Of a stretch of 64,000 nucleotides of DNA, positions 20,316 through 31,319 are shown piece by piece. The number at the start of each line of letters is the position of its first letter. The stretch's first letter is position 1. A program made the position numbers and the translations under genes. The stretch lies in NCBI GenBank assembly GCA_019059635.1, contig JAGVRJ010000008.1:124001-188000 (forward strand), written 5' to 3'. The DNA comes from Proales similis. Lineage: Eukaryota; Rotifera; Eurotatoria; Ploima; Proalidae. The notes below the pieces were generated by a model that worked only from the letters and a program-made list of their open reading frames with translations, did no database searches and was not told where the DNA came from.

Positions 20316-22932
20316 ATTTGAAGCAAAACAAAAAAAGAGGCGAATGAGGGAAAAGCGCAGCAAAGTGAGCTCAGCTCCGGTCAGACAAAGGCCAGTGTCC
20401 GCCGAGTCGCCGAGTGGTTTAGCCGGAGAGAGACTGCGTTTGATTGTTATACCTGTGGCCGTGTTCATGGCCGTGTTCGCTTCCTGGTACTACAACGACT
20501 GGGTCGCAAGCCGAGTGAACCAGCCGCTTAACGAGCCGCGAATAGTCTCAGATGACTCGTACAAATCAGACGAGAATCTGGACCGCTTTTGGGGAACGTA
20601 CAGGTAACCAAGAGGCAAACGGATTTTGTTCAATTCAATTTGACTGAACTCAAAAAGATCAAATTTGTACTTTGGCCTCAAGACGCGTTCGGCCAATCCG
20701 CTCTCGGTCGGAATGATGTGGTTCGATCAGATGAGTCCCAATTTCAACATCAGGTGAGCAATTAACACGCCACAAGCGTAAAGGCTAGAACAATTAAATG
20801 AAACCTGCTGCTTGCTTAGACACTGGTGCGATCAGGGCGACGGTATAAAAAAGTACGGCTGGCTAAAACATGACGGCCGTAACTATGGCCAGCACGAAAT
20901 CATTGAGAGCAAATTCAAAATCAAATCCACTTGGCTAAAGCGAAACGGTGGCCCAGATGGAGGCGACTGGTCTGTTCGAACTCAGGTGGAGCCGACAAGC
21001 GAGACTGGACAGCCTGCCTTCGTCTCGGTCATCTTCTATGTTGGCACTGAATACACCGGCTGGCTTCTGGACAGCAATCGCTTCAAAACGGGCGCAAAAC
21101 TTCGCGGTGAAACTGTGGATGTGAACGGGTTCGAGCTCAAATTGAAACTTGCCGACCATAAAAGCGTTTTCATGGACCAAGCGACGGGAAACATCACTTT
21201 GGCTCATCTAAAAGAGAAGCTCATCGCCGACGGATATTTTGAGCGGAAGAGAGTAAACTCCGGTAAACTGGAAGCTTACATTGGAATGAGGAAAGGCATG
21301 GAAGTTGTGGAAGATTCGAACTTTATTGCCTATCAGATAAGCGGTTTTCCGCCGTTCTCGTTCGATTTGATATTTGAGTCGGCCAGTCTTCGAGCAGAGA
21401 CAAAGCAGAGCGAGCTGCCCGAGCCGCTCGAGCTGAGTGGCGCCGAGTTCGATCGATTGGCCCAGCAATATGAGGCAGCATTCGACAAACGCTTTGAGGA
21501 CACATTTCAGTTGAAAGAGAGAGGCTTCTCTTCTTCGCACATTTCTTTAGCCCAGGCCGCGCTGAGTAATTTAATTGGCGGAATCGGATTTTTCACCGGA
21601 CGGTCGATTGTGCAGTCGGCCAACAACAAGGACCCGGTTCTGTACTGGCCAGCCAACCTCTACACTGCGGTTCCGTCTCGTTCCTTCTTCCCGCGAGGCT
21701 TCCTTTGGGACGAAGGATTCCACAACCTGTTGATCAGCCAATGGGATCTGGACATAACCAAAGACATAATCGGACATTGGCTCGACCTCATGAACACCGA
21801 AGGCTGGATTCCACGCGAAGTCATATTCGGCGAAGAGGCTCTGGCCAAAGTTCCCAAAGAATTTTGGATTCAAAACAACCGATTCGCCAATCCGCCGACG
21901 CTGTTCCTACCCCTCAGCAAAGTGATTCACCGCGTCAACGACCATCTTGTCCAAAGCGGCCACAATAGCGCTGACAATCCCGACTACGTTTATTTGAATC
22001 GCATTTACAAGCGGCTCACTCACTGGTACGATTGGTTCAATACTACCCAGTCGGGCAGAATGCCACTCACATACAGGTGGCGGGGCCGAGTGGCCAATTC
22101 AGATGCCGAGTTGAACCCCAAGACACTTACCAGCGGCCTCGACGACTACCCCCGAGCTTCTCATCCAGACGAGCAAGAAAGGCATCTGGATCTCCGCTGT
22201 TGGATGACTCTCGCGTCCAAAGTAATGGCCGATCTGTCGGACATGGTCGCTCAGCACGATCAAGTCAAAACAGCAGCCTATCGGGCGCACTATGAAACTC
22301 TCAGAGATAACAAGCTTCTCAACCAGCAACATTGGTCCAAGGATCAGTACTCTGACTACGGTCTGCACTCGAATCGAGTGAGACTGGTCAGAAAGCAGCC
22401 CAAGGATCCAAGAGTGCCGTTAAACACAATGCCAATGGTTCGTCAAGTCGATGAAGAGCCAGTCTACCAGTACGTGGACAGCTTTGGCTACGTATCTCTG
22501 TTTCCACTGATGCTTGAGATCATCGAACCCAATTCAGACGAGCTGGGCGTCGTTTTAGAAAAATTGAAAAACCCCGCCCATGTTTGGACCAACTTCGGCC
22601 TGCGCTCGTTGGCAAAGTCGGCGCCATTGTACGAGAAGCGAAACACGGAGCACGATCCGCCGTATTGGCGCTCGGCCATTTGGATGAACATGAACTATTT
22701 GAGTCTGAAGGCGCTGAAGCACTATTCGTCGGTCGAAGGTCCTCATAAGCAAAAAGCCCTTGAAATCTATGGCCAGCTACGCAATAATCTTATTAAAAAT
22801 TTGGTCCTAAACTACGAGCAAACCGGCTACATTTGGGAGAACTACAACGACAAGACTGGACGCGGCCAGGGGTCTCATCCCTTCACTGGCTGGTCTTCCC
22901 TGATTGTGATGATAATGGCCGAAATTTATTAA
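20308..22932 (+). CDS. MOGS: MOGS, mannosyl-oligosaccharide glucosidase (GH63)
   Basis: ER glucosidase I; removes the terminal alpha-1,2 glucose from the freshly transferred N-glycan. Type II topology: a basic cytoplasmic tail (AKQKKRRMREKRSK), a membrane anchor (RLIVIPVAVFMAVFASWYY, residues about 48-65), then the lumenal domain. Exon 1 ends with FWGTYR. Exon 2 gives SNLYFGLKTRSANPLSVGMM. Exon 3 begins RHWCDQGDGIKKYGWLKHDG. The GH63 catalytic half contains FFPRGFLWDEGFHNLLISQW, WIPREVIFGEEALAKVP and, near the end, ENYNDKTGRGQGSHPFTGWS. Two introns; about 830 residues, as expected. Follows ALG10 on the same strand. Confidence 0.97.
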
Positions 22933-23314
22933 TTGCGTTTGCGGTTGCCTAGTTTTATCGCTTGTTTTAGAGGCTTGAGGTCATATTTGAATAAAATCGT
23001 CTTAAAACAATGTAAAAGATTGATACTTGAGGATGAAGCGGAAATAAGGCCAAGTTAGCTGCCAGAACGAGAGAGAGTAAGGGAAAAGTCAGTGAATGAA
23101 TGAACGAACGAGTCGAATGTGAATGAGAGAGAAAATAGTCAGTTTGGCCACAACGACGATAAGATAACCGGAGAGCATCATATGAGCTGGAGAGGAGTGA
23201 GTGGCGCTCGGCTCGTTTGTTTTCTAAAAACGAAGAGTCGTCGTCGTCGAGTCGAAAGGTGAGCCAAATAAATTCTTGTTTCATGAGTGAGTTGAACATT
23301 TTTGTTTATTGCGG
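22933..23314. other. Intergenic region upstream of the proton channel gene
   Basis: A 382-base gap. It contains GA-rich stretches and short GAAT/GAAC repeats near 23090-23140, and no coding evidence. Confidence 0.4.
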
Positions 23315-24273
23315 ATGCCGAAAGCGACCTTTAACCAGGCTGGGGCCAATCGGACAAGAGCAAGTGAGAGCATGATGAACTTATACGATGACGTCAACTC
23401 ATACAGCCGGGCAATGAGCGAAAGAAGCAGCAGCTCAGTGACAAACGTTGTTCAAATGGACCAGAACATGGAGCATTTGCTCGAACACATGACCGTACGC
23501 GAGTATCTCGATCGAGTATTCGGCTCGACCCGCGAGCTCACCGACAAGCGCCTCGGGTGGAGAGAGCGGATGCAGAAGGCTCTCACCTCCAGCTACTTCC
23601 ACATGTCCGTGATCGCTCTCGTCCTCATCGACTGCATGTGCGTGATCATAGACCTGCTGCTCGAGCTGGCTGACACCGAACACAATCACACACTCGAGGT
23701 GCTGGAGAGTTTCTTTCGCTACTTTGGCTTCAGCATACTTTGTGTGTTCATGGTCGAGATCGGCCTCAAGCTCGTGTTCATCACAAAGCATTTTTTGCAC
23801 TCGAAATTGGAGCTCTTCGACGCGTTTGTGGTCATCACCAGTTTTGTTGTCGACGCCATATTTCTAAATAGACGAGACGCCCTCGGAGCCATCGGTAACT
23901 CTCATGGTCCTGCCTTGTAGAACAATTTTATAAAATCTCTTCTCCAACAGTCGGTCTCTTGGCCCTGCTCAGGTAAGACGAATGTCCCTGCCAATGTCAC
24001 AGTTTCGTTCAATTCGCCCGTCTCTCTTTCAGATTCTGGCGCATTATTCGAATAGTAAACGGTTGGTCCATCAGTTTCAACTTGCACTTTCACCCGACTA
24101 AATCTCTTCTCTCAACAGGAATCATTCTCGTGGTAGAACAGCGAGCCGAGCTTAAAATAAGAGAAATGAAAAACGGAATGAACGCGCTTCTAATCGAAAA
24201 CCAGAATCTTAAGGCCGAAACCGACCGGCTGAGCAAGTTGCTGGCCGAAATAAAAATTGTCTACGACTTTTAG
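23315..24273 (+). CDS. HVCN1: HVCN1, voltage-gated proton channel Hv1
   Basis: Four-helix voltage-sensor channel that extrudes protons on depolarisation. ATG at 23315 is used; a TTG two codons earlier is in frame but unlikely. S1 carries the selectivity Asp (LVLIDCMCVIIDLLLEL), S2 FSILCVFMVEIGLKLVF, S3 LELFDAFVVITSFVVDAIFL, and S4 the arginine ladder with the hallmark Asn (LLRFWRIIRIVNGIIL). A C-terminal coiled coil (KIREMKNGMNALLIENQNLK) matches the dimerisation region. S4 is split by three introns, giving tiny exons (about 23 and 32 bases), and all phases are consistent. Stop ends at 24273. About 260 residues. Hv1 is absent from some model ecdysozoans, so its presence is informative. Confidence 0.95.
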
Positions 24274-24365
24274 TTCTCGCTTGGCATTTCTTTTCCGTTT
24301 TATTCAGCTTTTCAGAGGCCAATTTTAGTCCAAATAAACGTCAAGAGAACATAAACTGCTCTCAT

Positions 24366-24886
24366 TCAGATGCCGATTCAAGTTGCCCGCTTGTCGGGAC
24401 CGTTTCTTTTTCTTCTCCTTCATCTGCTTGATTTGACTCGGGCAACGGCTCAACGTCACGCTTCAGGATGTTGTCAATTTTTTCATCTAAAAAGCAATTT
24501 CGTCTGAGGCTGGGTCAGGTGTTTCCAACCAGGCGAATAGACTCACTTGTTTGAGAAAGCTTCTCGTTTATTGTGTTTTTGCTTAGCAGCGAGTCGAGCG
24601 ATGCCATTCTTGAGCAGTTGATTTCGGTTAGAAGCTCTTTGATGTGATTGAGACTCGGATCGAGATTTCTGTCCGATTGAGCACCCTAGCGCACATTTGA
24701 TTATTGAACAGAATCTTCAATCTGAAAACGACCGCCTACTTCATAGAACTGAGCCAAGTCGTTAATTTTCTCATCCAATTCGCCCCTTTGGAACAAAATG
24801 TCGAGCAATTGTGCTACTTCTACGGTTGAAATGTTTTCAATTCGAAATTCAAGTAGAGCAAGTCGATCGCGCTTACCATCGTTCAT
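24366..24886 (-). CDS. Unassigned small helical protein
   Basis: Four exons by consistent splice phases. A 10-base first exon (ATG at 24886, coding MND) is followed by EVAQLLDILFQRGELDEKIN, then RNLDPSLNHIKELLTEINC and MASLDSLLSKNTINEKLSQT, and an acidic end (NEKIDNILKRDVEPLPESNQ) with stop TGA at 24366-24368. About 118 residues, strongly helical and heptad-like, without membrane segment or signal. An alternative reading retains intron 1 and gives a longer N-terminus (MNDGKRDRLALLEF). The shape would suit a subunit of a small coiled-coil complex, but I do not recognise the family and assign no function. Confidence 0.55.
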
Positions 24887-25009
24887 CGTTTAAATCAGAC
24901 AAAAGAAAAAAGCAGAAATTGTTTATTATTTGATTGAGACGCAGATTCTTAGAAAAGAAAGGCAACCAGAGGTCACATGACGATGGATGATATGAAATTG
25001 GCAAATAAA

Positions 25010-28000
25010 TTAGGACGGCACGTGCAAGTCGATCGAGTCGCCCTCCTTTTTGAACTTTAGAAGGCGACTGTTCCTGCGCACCATAATCGGACGCTCTTTG
25101 TCCTGGACGATACAGCGCGGCACTTGATAGACTTTGACGTCCAGTCTGGTCTGTTGGCTTCAGAGAACAAAATGAGCCGTGGCCGTGAGGCATTCACCAG
25201 CAAGCGCGCTTACTTGATTCGAGCTCGGTAAATGCTGGCCAGCATTTCAGCCACTTTGTCCAGATTCGAGTCGCTCGTCTCTATCCAGAGAACCAGGTCT
25301 GTAGAGGATGCACGCAGCTTCAGAACAACGAGTTGAACTTCAGGCTCATTGGAAACGATGGCCGTCTCAATGTCTTCCAGCCTTATCGCCTCCTTTTTCT
25401 GCTTGAATTTCTCATTCGGGTCTAGTCTGTACAGATGCTTGTCTGTCAGAACGATCGCTCGCTGCTGAGTCTGATAGCGGCGGTTCATCTATTGGCGAAA
25501 ATATTTCACTGCGACAAGCTAAATCAGCGACAGCAGCGGTCGGTTACTTTTTGCACCATTGACGAGAACAGAATCCTCTTGAAAGCGTCTGTTCGCTTTA
25601 GATCGGCGACCACTTGCTTGTACTGGTTCGCTTTGCTGTTTTCGCTGGGCTATGAGGCGAAAGAACGTGAGGAAGTGAAAGGTTTGAATCGGATGCTGCT
25701 CACATCGGCCAGGTAGTCTCCTTTCCACTTGTAGACCGACTCTGGTCTCACGGGTCTGTTGCGCAGCAGCTCGTTGGCGAGCGCTAAAAGATAAATGGTC
25801 GAGCGCAGCTCTGGCGGATAAGGCTTGAGCAGCATGAACGCTCTCCATTTGGCATAAACCATTCTCAGCTGATCGTCCAGTTTTCTCAGAGATGCAAACT
25901 GGCACCTTGGCCACTCAATCGACTTGCCGTAGTCTTTTCTTCGCTTGGCTTCCCTAGCCAGCGAATCGGCTCAATCAGGTCTGCTTGAGAGCTTGAGGCA
26001 GGCCTTCTACTTACCCATAGATCTGGCAGAGACGGTTTATGTAGACACGTGATCGTTGGCGTTTGTAAAACTGAGAAATGACATGCGCGGCCTTGAGCCG
26101 TTTATAGAAGCGACGGGCCAGTCCACCTCTCCAATGCTGATAAATGCCTGTTTAGGCCACTTGGGCGGTAGGAAAATGCGAAAAAAAAAGACAGACCCGC
26201 TGCAGGAGGAGAACAATTTTGGGAATGACCGCAGTCCGACGACTCTCCAGCTCGAACAGGGTGCGCGGAGAGCGAATAAAGACCTTGGTGGTGCCAAAGC
26301 GGACGTCGCCGTCCAAACTCAGCTCGGTCAAAATCAGGTGCACATTTTGCTTTGGATCAGGATTGCGCGGGTTGGGCCAAGTTCGCGAGCATATGCATTT
26401 GTAGCGTGCCAGCAGCTTGGTGTACGCCATTCGATAAGCAAAGCCTGCGCGACGCACTCGCACGTTCTCGAGCAGGCCAAGGTAGAACACTTGGCTCTTG
26501 ACTTTGCGCTCGTCAAACTCGTTGGGCGACTTGGTTTCGTTCGGCTTTATGCATCGAACGTAGAATGGGTTCTAGCGTAAGGCAGAATGAAATGCGATCA
26601 ACGGGATGGCCAATTGGTCGGCAAACTGCAAACCTTGGAGCACAGATTTTGCACCAGCTCGATCATTGAGTTTTTAAAGCGAGTGGCCACAGTCACTGGT
26701 CGCTTGGTGATCTCGTGCAGACTGTGGGCGCCTTCGGGCCACATGCTCTTGATGTGTTCGTTTCGACTGTTGAACAATAGTCGCTTAAAGTCCTGATAGA
26801 GCAGGTCTTTGTTGCGGTCAATAAAGCCGTTTATCTGATATTTCACATCGCCGGCGTAGTGTTTTATCCTGAACTCGGTCTTGATCGCCAGCGACTTGTC
26901 GTCTAAGTTCGTCTTTTAAGGACGATTAGAACAGGAACTACACACGCGGCATGAACGAGTGCGCCCTTACATCACGACTGGCGAAGTGCTCATGCGACTT
27001 GAGCCGCTTGCTCAAGTGCTCGAGAAGAATTTCATCGTTGACGCGTCCGACGTTGCTGCAGGCCTCGTCCATGATGGCGATCATTCCTTTGTGCGGCTGT
27101 TCGACCAGCTCGCAGATTATTTTGTTGTTGAAGTAGTCAATGTGCTGCCAGTTGATGTTCTCTCGCTTGTACTCCTCTTGCTCCTGCTTGAGAACGAGCT
27201 CGATAAAGAGCTGCTGCAGCTTTTCGTTGCAGTAGTTTATGCAAAACTGCTCGAATCTAGACACAAGAAATTTAGTTTTCAAGTTGAATTTCACAAATTA
27301 ATTTTGTTTTCCGAAACCGACCCGTTTTGGTCGAATATCTCGAATCCGTAAATGTCGAGAATGCCGATCACTGTTCGGTCTTGATCGTTCAGATGCTTGA
27401 CGTCCAGCGTCTGGTTTATTCGTTTGAATATGAACGTGAACAGTTGTTCGTAAATTGCCTTTTGAAAAACGATCAAGAACGGGTCAAAGTCAGTCAAAGA
27501 CCCTAGCTCAAAGGCTGGCTCCAAGCGCTCACCTTGGCCAGAGCGTCGCGTCCGTATTCAGCCTCGCTGGTCGAATGCTGTTTCCTGACCAGCTCTCTGG
27601 AGCCGCTGGCGATCAGTCTTGTCTGTAAGGCGCTTGTGAGCTCATTTTCGTCCACTTGAAGCAGCTGAGCAACCAGTTTGACGCTTTTAGACGACGCAGA
27701 GTCAAGCCGCGCCGGCAGAGTGTCGCTCAGCTTGGCCTTGTATTTGCTTTCAAAGTTGCTTTTTATCGCATTTATTGGCTTGCTCGGGCTGCTGTTTAAA
27801 TTGTTGTTGCCGTCGAGCTCTTCGGCGCCCGCTTGTTCAAAGCGCAAGTTGCCCAAGTGAATAATTGAAGCCAGAATGCTCCAGATAGTCTTGACCAGTT
27901 GATCGTCGAATTTGGCGATTCGCATCGCGTCGTTCACCAGCTGAAAGTTTCGACCATCATCTGCTTGAATGCATTTGTCCAAACTGGTCTGAGTCAAGTA

Positions 28001-28853
28001 AGGATGAGTCCTCAACGCGTTCTTGTCGATTGAAAGCCGCTGTAGCTCCGAGTCGCTCGCTCCTGCCAGCATGTAGTAGAACGAATGAAAGTTGCGCTCG
28101 CCGGCCTGCTGTTTGATCACCCTTGACTGATACGCCTCGAGCATTAAAAAACGTTCTAAGAGATTCAAGCGGCGCCGTCACCTTCTCGAGCAAATAGTCA
28201 ACGAGATGGCCGCCGACCGGATCGCCCTTGAAGTCGAACACAATGTCCATGTACTTGCCGAAGCGGCTTGAATTGTCGTTGCGGTTGGTCTTGGCGTTGC
28301 CGAAGCACTCGAGTATTGTGTTGGATTGAATCAGAATGTCTTTGACTCTTAAAAGCGTTGCTGGGAGTTGCGAGTGAGGCGTTCGATCCGCAAAAAGGAT
28401 TTACTTTTCAATGTCGCTTTTGCCGCTCGAATTTGTCACCTGCGAAATGTACTTGAGAATTATTTTGGACGCTTCGGTCTTGCCGCTGCCACTTTCGCCC
28501 GATATCACAATGCAGGTGTCGAGCATCTGTCTCTTCATTGATTTGTAAGCTGACTCGGCAATGGCGAATATGTGCGGCGCTCGTTCGAATATCTCGCGCC
28601 CTTTGTACTGTCGAACGTGATCTGGCCCATAGATGCCCAGTTCTCGATAGGGATTCACTGACACCAGCACCTCGCCGATGTACGTGTAAATTCGCCCTTT
28701 GCCGAATCTTTGAAAAGCGTTCGAAAAGAACTCGATAGAGAATGATGGGCTTTAATCCGCCTACCTGAGCTTTAAATTGGCCAAGAACGAGTCGATCGAA
28801 ATTTCGTCCAACAGAACGAAATCGCCGACGCCCACATCCTCCAGAACGCTCAT
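25010..28853 (-). CDS. MYO1D: Class I myosin, MYO1D-like
   Basis: Monomeric actin motor linking membranes to actin. Start ATG at 28853 ([20 protein letters not shown]), then [20 protein letters not shown]-type motor start, P-loop [49 protein letters not shown] and [21 protein letters not shown] short neck with IQ-like helices follows ([27 protein letters not shown]). The TH1 lipid-binding tail includes [20 protein letters not shown] and ends at a TAA (25010-25012) after [13 protein letters not shown]. No SH3 domain, so a short-tailed myosin I. Motor and tail sequences resemble vertebrate MYO1D and fly Myo31DF more than MYO1C. At least ten short introns. Length about 1000 residues, as expected. 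Confidence 0.93.
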
Positions 28854-30270
28854 TCTCCTCCTTCTCGATCTAAATGATGCTCGAAAATTTCGATAAAAAT
28901 TTCAATTTTCACGTCCGATCAGAGTGTGGTTTGGAATCAGTTTCGTAAATCACTTGATTGCCAGGGCAATATGAATCACGAAATTCAATATTGGGATGTT
29001 GAGGCCCTGTTCGATCAGACGATTTAGCCGATTCCAGGCCAGAGTGTGCGAAGCAAGCACCTATGCGAACGCTATTTGTCACATAATTATTTGCCAGGCT
29101 ATTTACCATTTGAGCGAGGAGTCGCTGTCGCGATTACGCATAATTATTCAAAAAGAATGAAATTTCAACTTCTGTCTGATGATTCAGTCAGTCAGAGAGT
29201 CAGAGAGAAGAGTTGCAGCTCACCTGAGAGAATCAGGCCGCACTGGAGACAGAGAGTGTAGAGGAGCAGAGCAGCCAATTTCATACATGAGAAAGGAAAC
29301 GGACAGCAAGAAAGAAGTGTAAAAAAGCAACCACGCCAACAAGACAAATGTTTACGATACATTCTGACCCGGATTCGGGGTGTCTATCTAAGCTCTTAAG
29401 CTCATGTCCATAATGTAGCTGCTCGAACACACGTCCATCGCATAAGATGACACAAGCGCAAGAATGTGACTTGTTGTGCGTGGGGTACGGACAGACGACG
29501 TGGAGTGCGACGAAGAATGAAGGGGGATGCAGAGGCAAGCAGGTCAGTGTTTGCACGCATCAAACGCAAGCAAACTTGATAGGGTCGCAATCGAAGGGCG
29601 TCAACTCTTTCCTCTGCGCACACACACGGGGACCAACACGAAGACGCTCAATCTCATCTGCTCGGAAAATATTTGCACCAAGCGAGGCCATTTGTTTGCA
29701 TCGCGACAAACAAGCAGCATCTGGAGCGAGAAATATGCCCTTTCAATATGCTGGTCGAGCGTACTCTGTGTTTGACTTTGAATATGACCGAAATCGGATA
29801 GCAAAGGTGAGCGGCGCTTCAAGAAGAAATCGCCTTGCAACCACGCGTGAACGGTCGGGCCTTGGTGGCAAGGTGAGAACGGTTCGCTTAGATTGGAAAC
29901 TATATGGGTCAATAGTCCACATTGCTTTCACCAGCTGTTAAGACACGCATAGCCAACAGAAAGCCAAGCAAGTCTAAGCCGAACCCGTCTCAAATAATTG
30001 TTTACTTGCCACTTTGTCGATTGAGCAATCGGAGCGAGATTTAACAAAAATAAAAAGTCAGACGAGCCCAGTGTTTATTCTTTGCGTCATTAGGGATTGA
30101 GTGAAAAGATGAGTTTCAATACCAAGACCGAGACCCTCTTGCTGCGCTCTAGTCTTAGAAGCATGGGAAACAAGCGGGAGCCAGTGATCTTGCTCGGAGC
30201 ACGAGTGAGGCTAAATTGACGCATGAAGTAAGAAAGTAGAAAAGAGACCATTTGAGGGCCCAACGAGAGG
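28854..30270. other. Intergenic region between MYO1D and the Ly6 gene
   Basis: About 1.4 kb. One 164-codon plus-strand frame (29447-29941) is rejected: it has no motif and Cys/Arg/Ser-biased composition, and crosses splice-like sequences. The remainder shows GA-rich stretches only; it should hold the MYO1D promoter and the 3' end of the Ly6 transcript. Confidence 0.45.
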
Positions 30271-30932
30271 CTAAGCATTTAAGTAAATGATAAATGCCAT
30301 GAGACAAGTGGCTGCGGCCAATTTCAATTCTGCCAATCGACAAGGAGCCGAATTGCAAAAGTCAGTCTCACAGCACACGTTGTTGGTAAATTTCAAATCG
30401 CCGGTCACGTTTGCGGACACAAATTGGCTCGATGGAATACATTCACGGGAGGCACATCCGCGATAGACTTGTTGGTCATTGGTCGAAATCTGATGAGTTT
30501 AATGAGAAATGAATGAACTAGCAAAAGAAATATAGAGATGGCTTGCCCAACAGATGTCGCCGGCTTGGCAAATAAGCTTCCTGAACGGCACAGCCTCTTC
30601 ACCGCATCCTCTGCAACCATAGAAGCAGGCGATTGTTGCGTTCGGACTAAGCCCTTGACGATCGAAACATTTGAATTGGTTTGAGTCTGTGGGATAAAGG
30701 ACATGGAGAGAAAGGAAAGCGGACCACCTTCTTCATCATCGTCTTCATTTTCATTGTCGCCCGAGTCCCGATTTCGATGTCGACTGCGACGTCTTCCTTC
30801 AGCTTGGTCGAGGCCTATGCCATAGAGCGGGATTTAGTGCATTCAACCGATTGCGTTTGTTCTATAAATTCGCTGCTTCTTACTTGACAGAACAAGGCCG
30901 AACAAGAGAAAAGCCATGAACCAGAGCCGCAT
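30271..30932 (-). CDS. Ly6/uPAR-domain protein, probably GPI-anchored
   Basis: Secreted three-finger (LU) domain protein. Exon 1 (ATG at 30932) is a signal peptide (MRLWFMAFLLFGLVLS). Exon 2 is a charged linker (EGRRRSRHRNRDSGDNENED). Exon 3 starts the LU domain (FKCFDRQG, CFYGCRGCGEE, KLICQAGDICW). Exon 4 completes it (DQQVYRGCASRECIPSSQF, NNVCCETDFCNSAP) with the hallmark CC-x4-CN end. A hydrophobic C-terminus (LAELKLAAATCLMAFIIYL) after the domain suits GPI-anchor addition. Stop TAG at 30271-30273. The third intron appears to use a GC-AG splice pair (TGG/GCAAGC); the others are GT-AG. The ligand or partner is unknown; invertebrate relatives modulate channels and receptors or build junctions. 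Confidence 0.82.
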
Positions 30933-31319
30933 CAGAGCTGTCTCTTGTCCTACTTATCTTGCTTTTCTAGACACCTATTTGCAGCAAGACATAGGCGCTG
31001 ATTAATCACGCAAAAAGCCAAATTTCAAAACTTGAATAATTTATGAGCGAGTCGAATGATGGTGGTGGAGATGGTTAAATTGGAAAAGAGGGCGCCCTTT
31101 GAAAGCGAGACACTGCACTCCAGTCGGGTCGTTTCGCCAACTCAGTGCAGACCGTGTAATTTCCGTCAATAATTCTCACATTCCATCGCAATTTTAATTT
31201 ATTTTTCATTTAGCTTTCTTTTTAAATTTGCCAATTTTCTGGTCTCTTCTTTTCTCGACTGGCGTCTGGGATTTATCTCCGGCAGGCGTTTAATTTCTAT
31301 TTGCTCGCTTGTTTTGATT
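30933..31319. other. Intergenic, no feature seen
   Basis: A 387-base AT-rich gap between the Ly6 gene start and the METTL16 stop, both minus strand. Confidence 0.4.

Noticed and set aside
29447-29941. 164-codon plus-strand frame
   Set aside because: No motif, Cys/Arg/Ser-biased and contains splice-like sites; likely chance in a non-coding interval.
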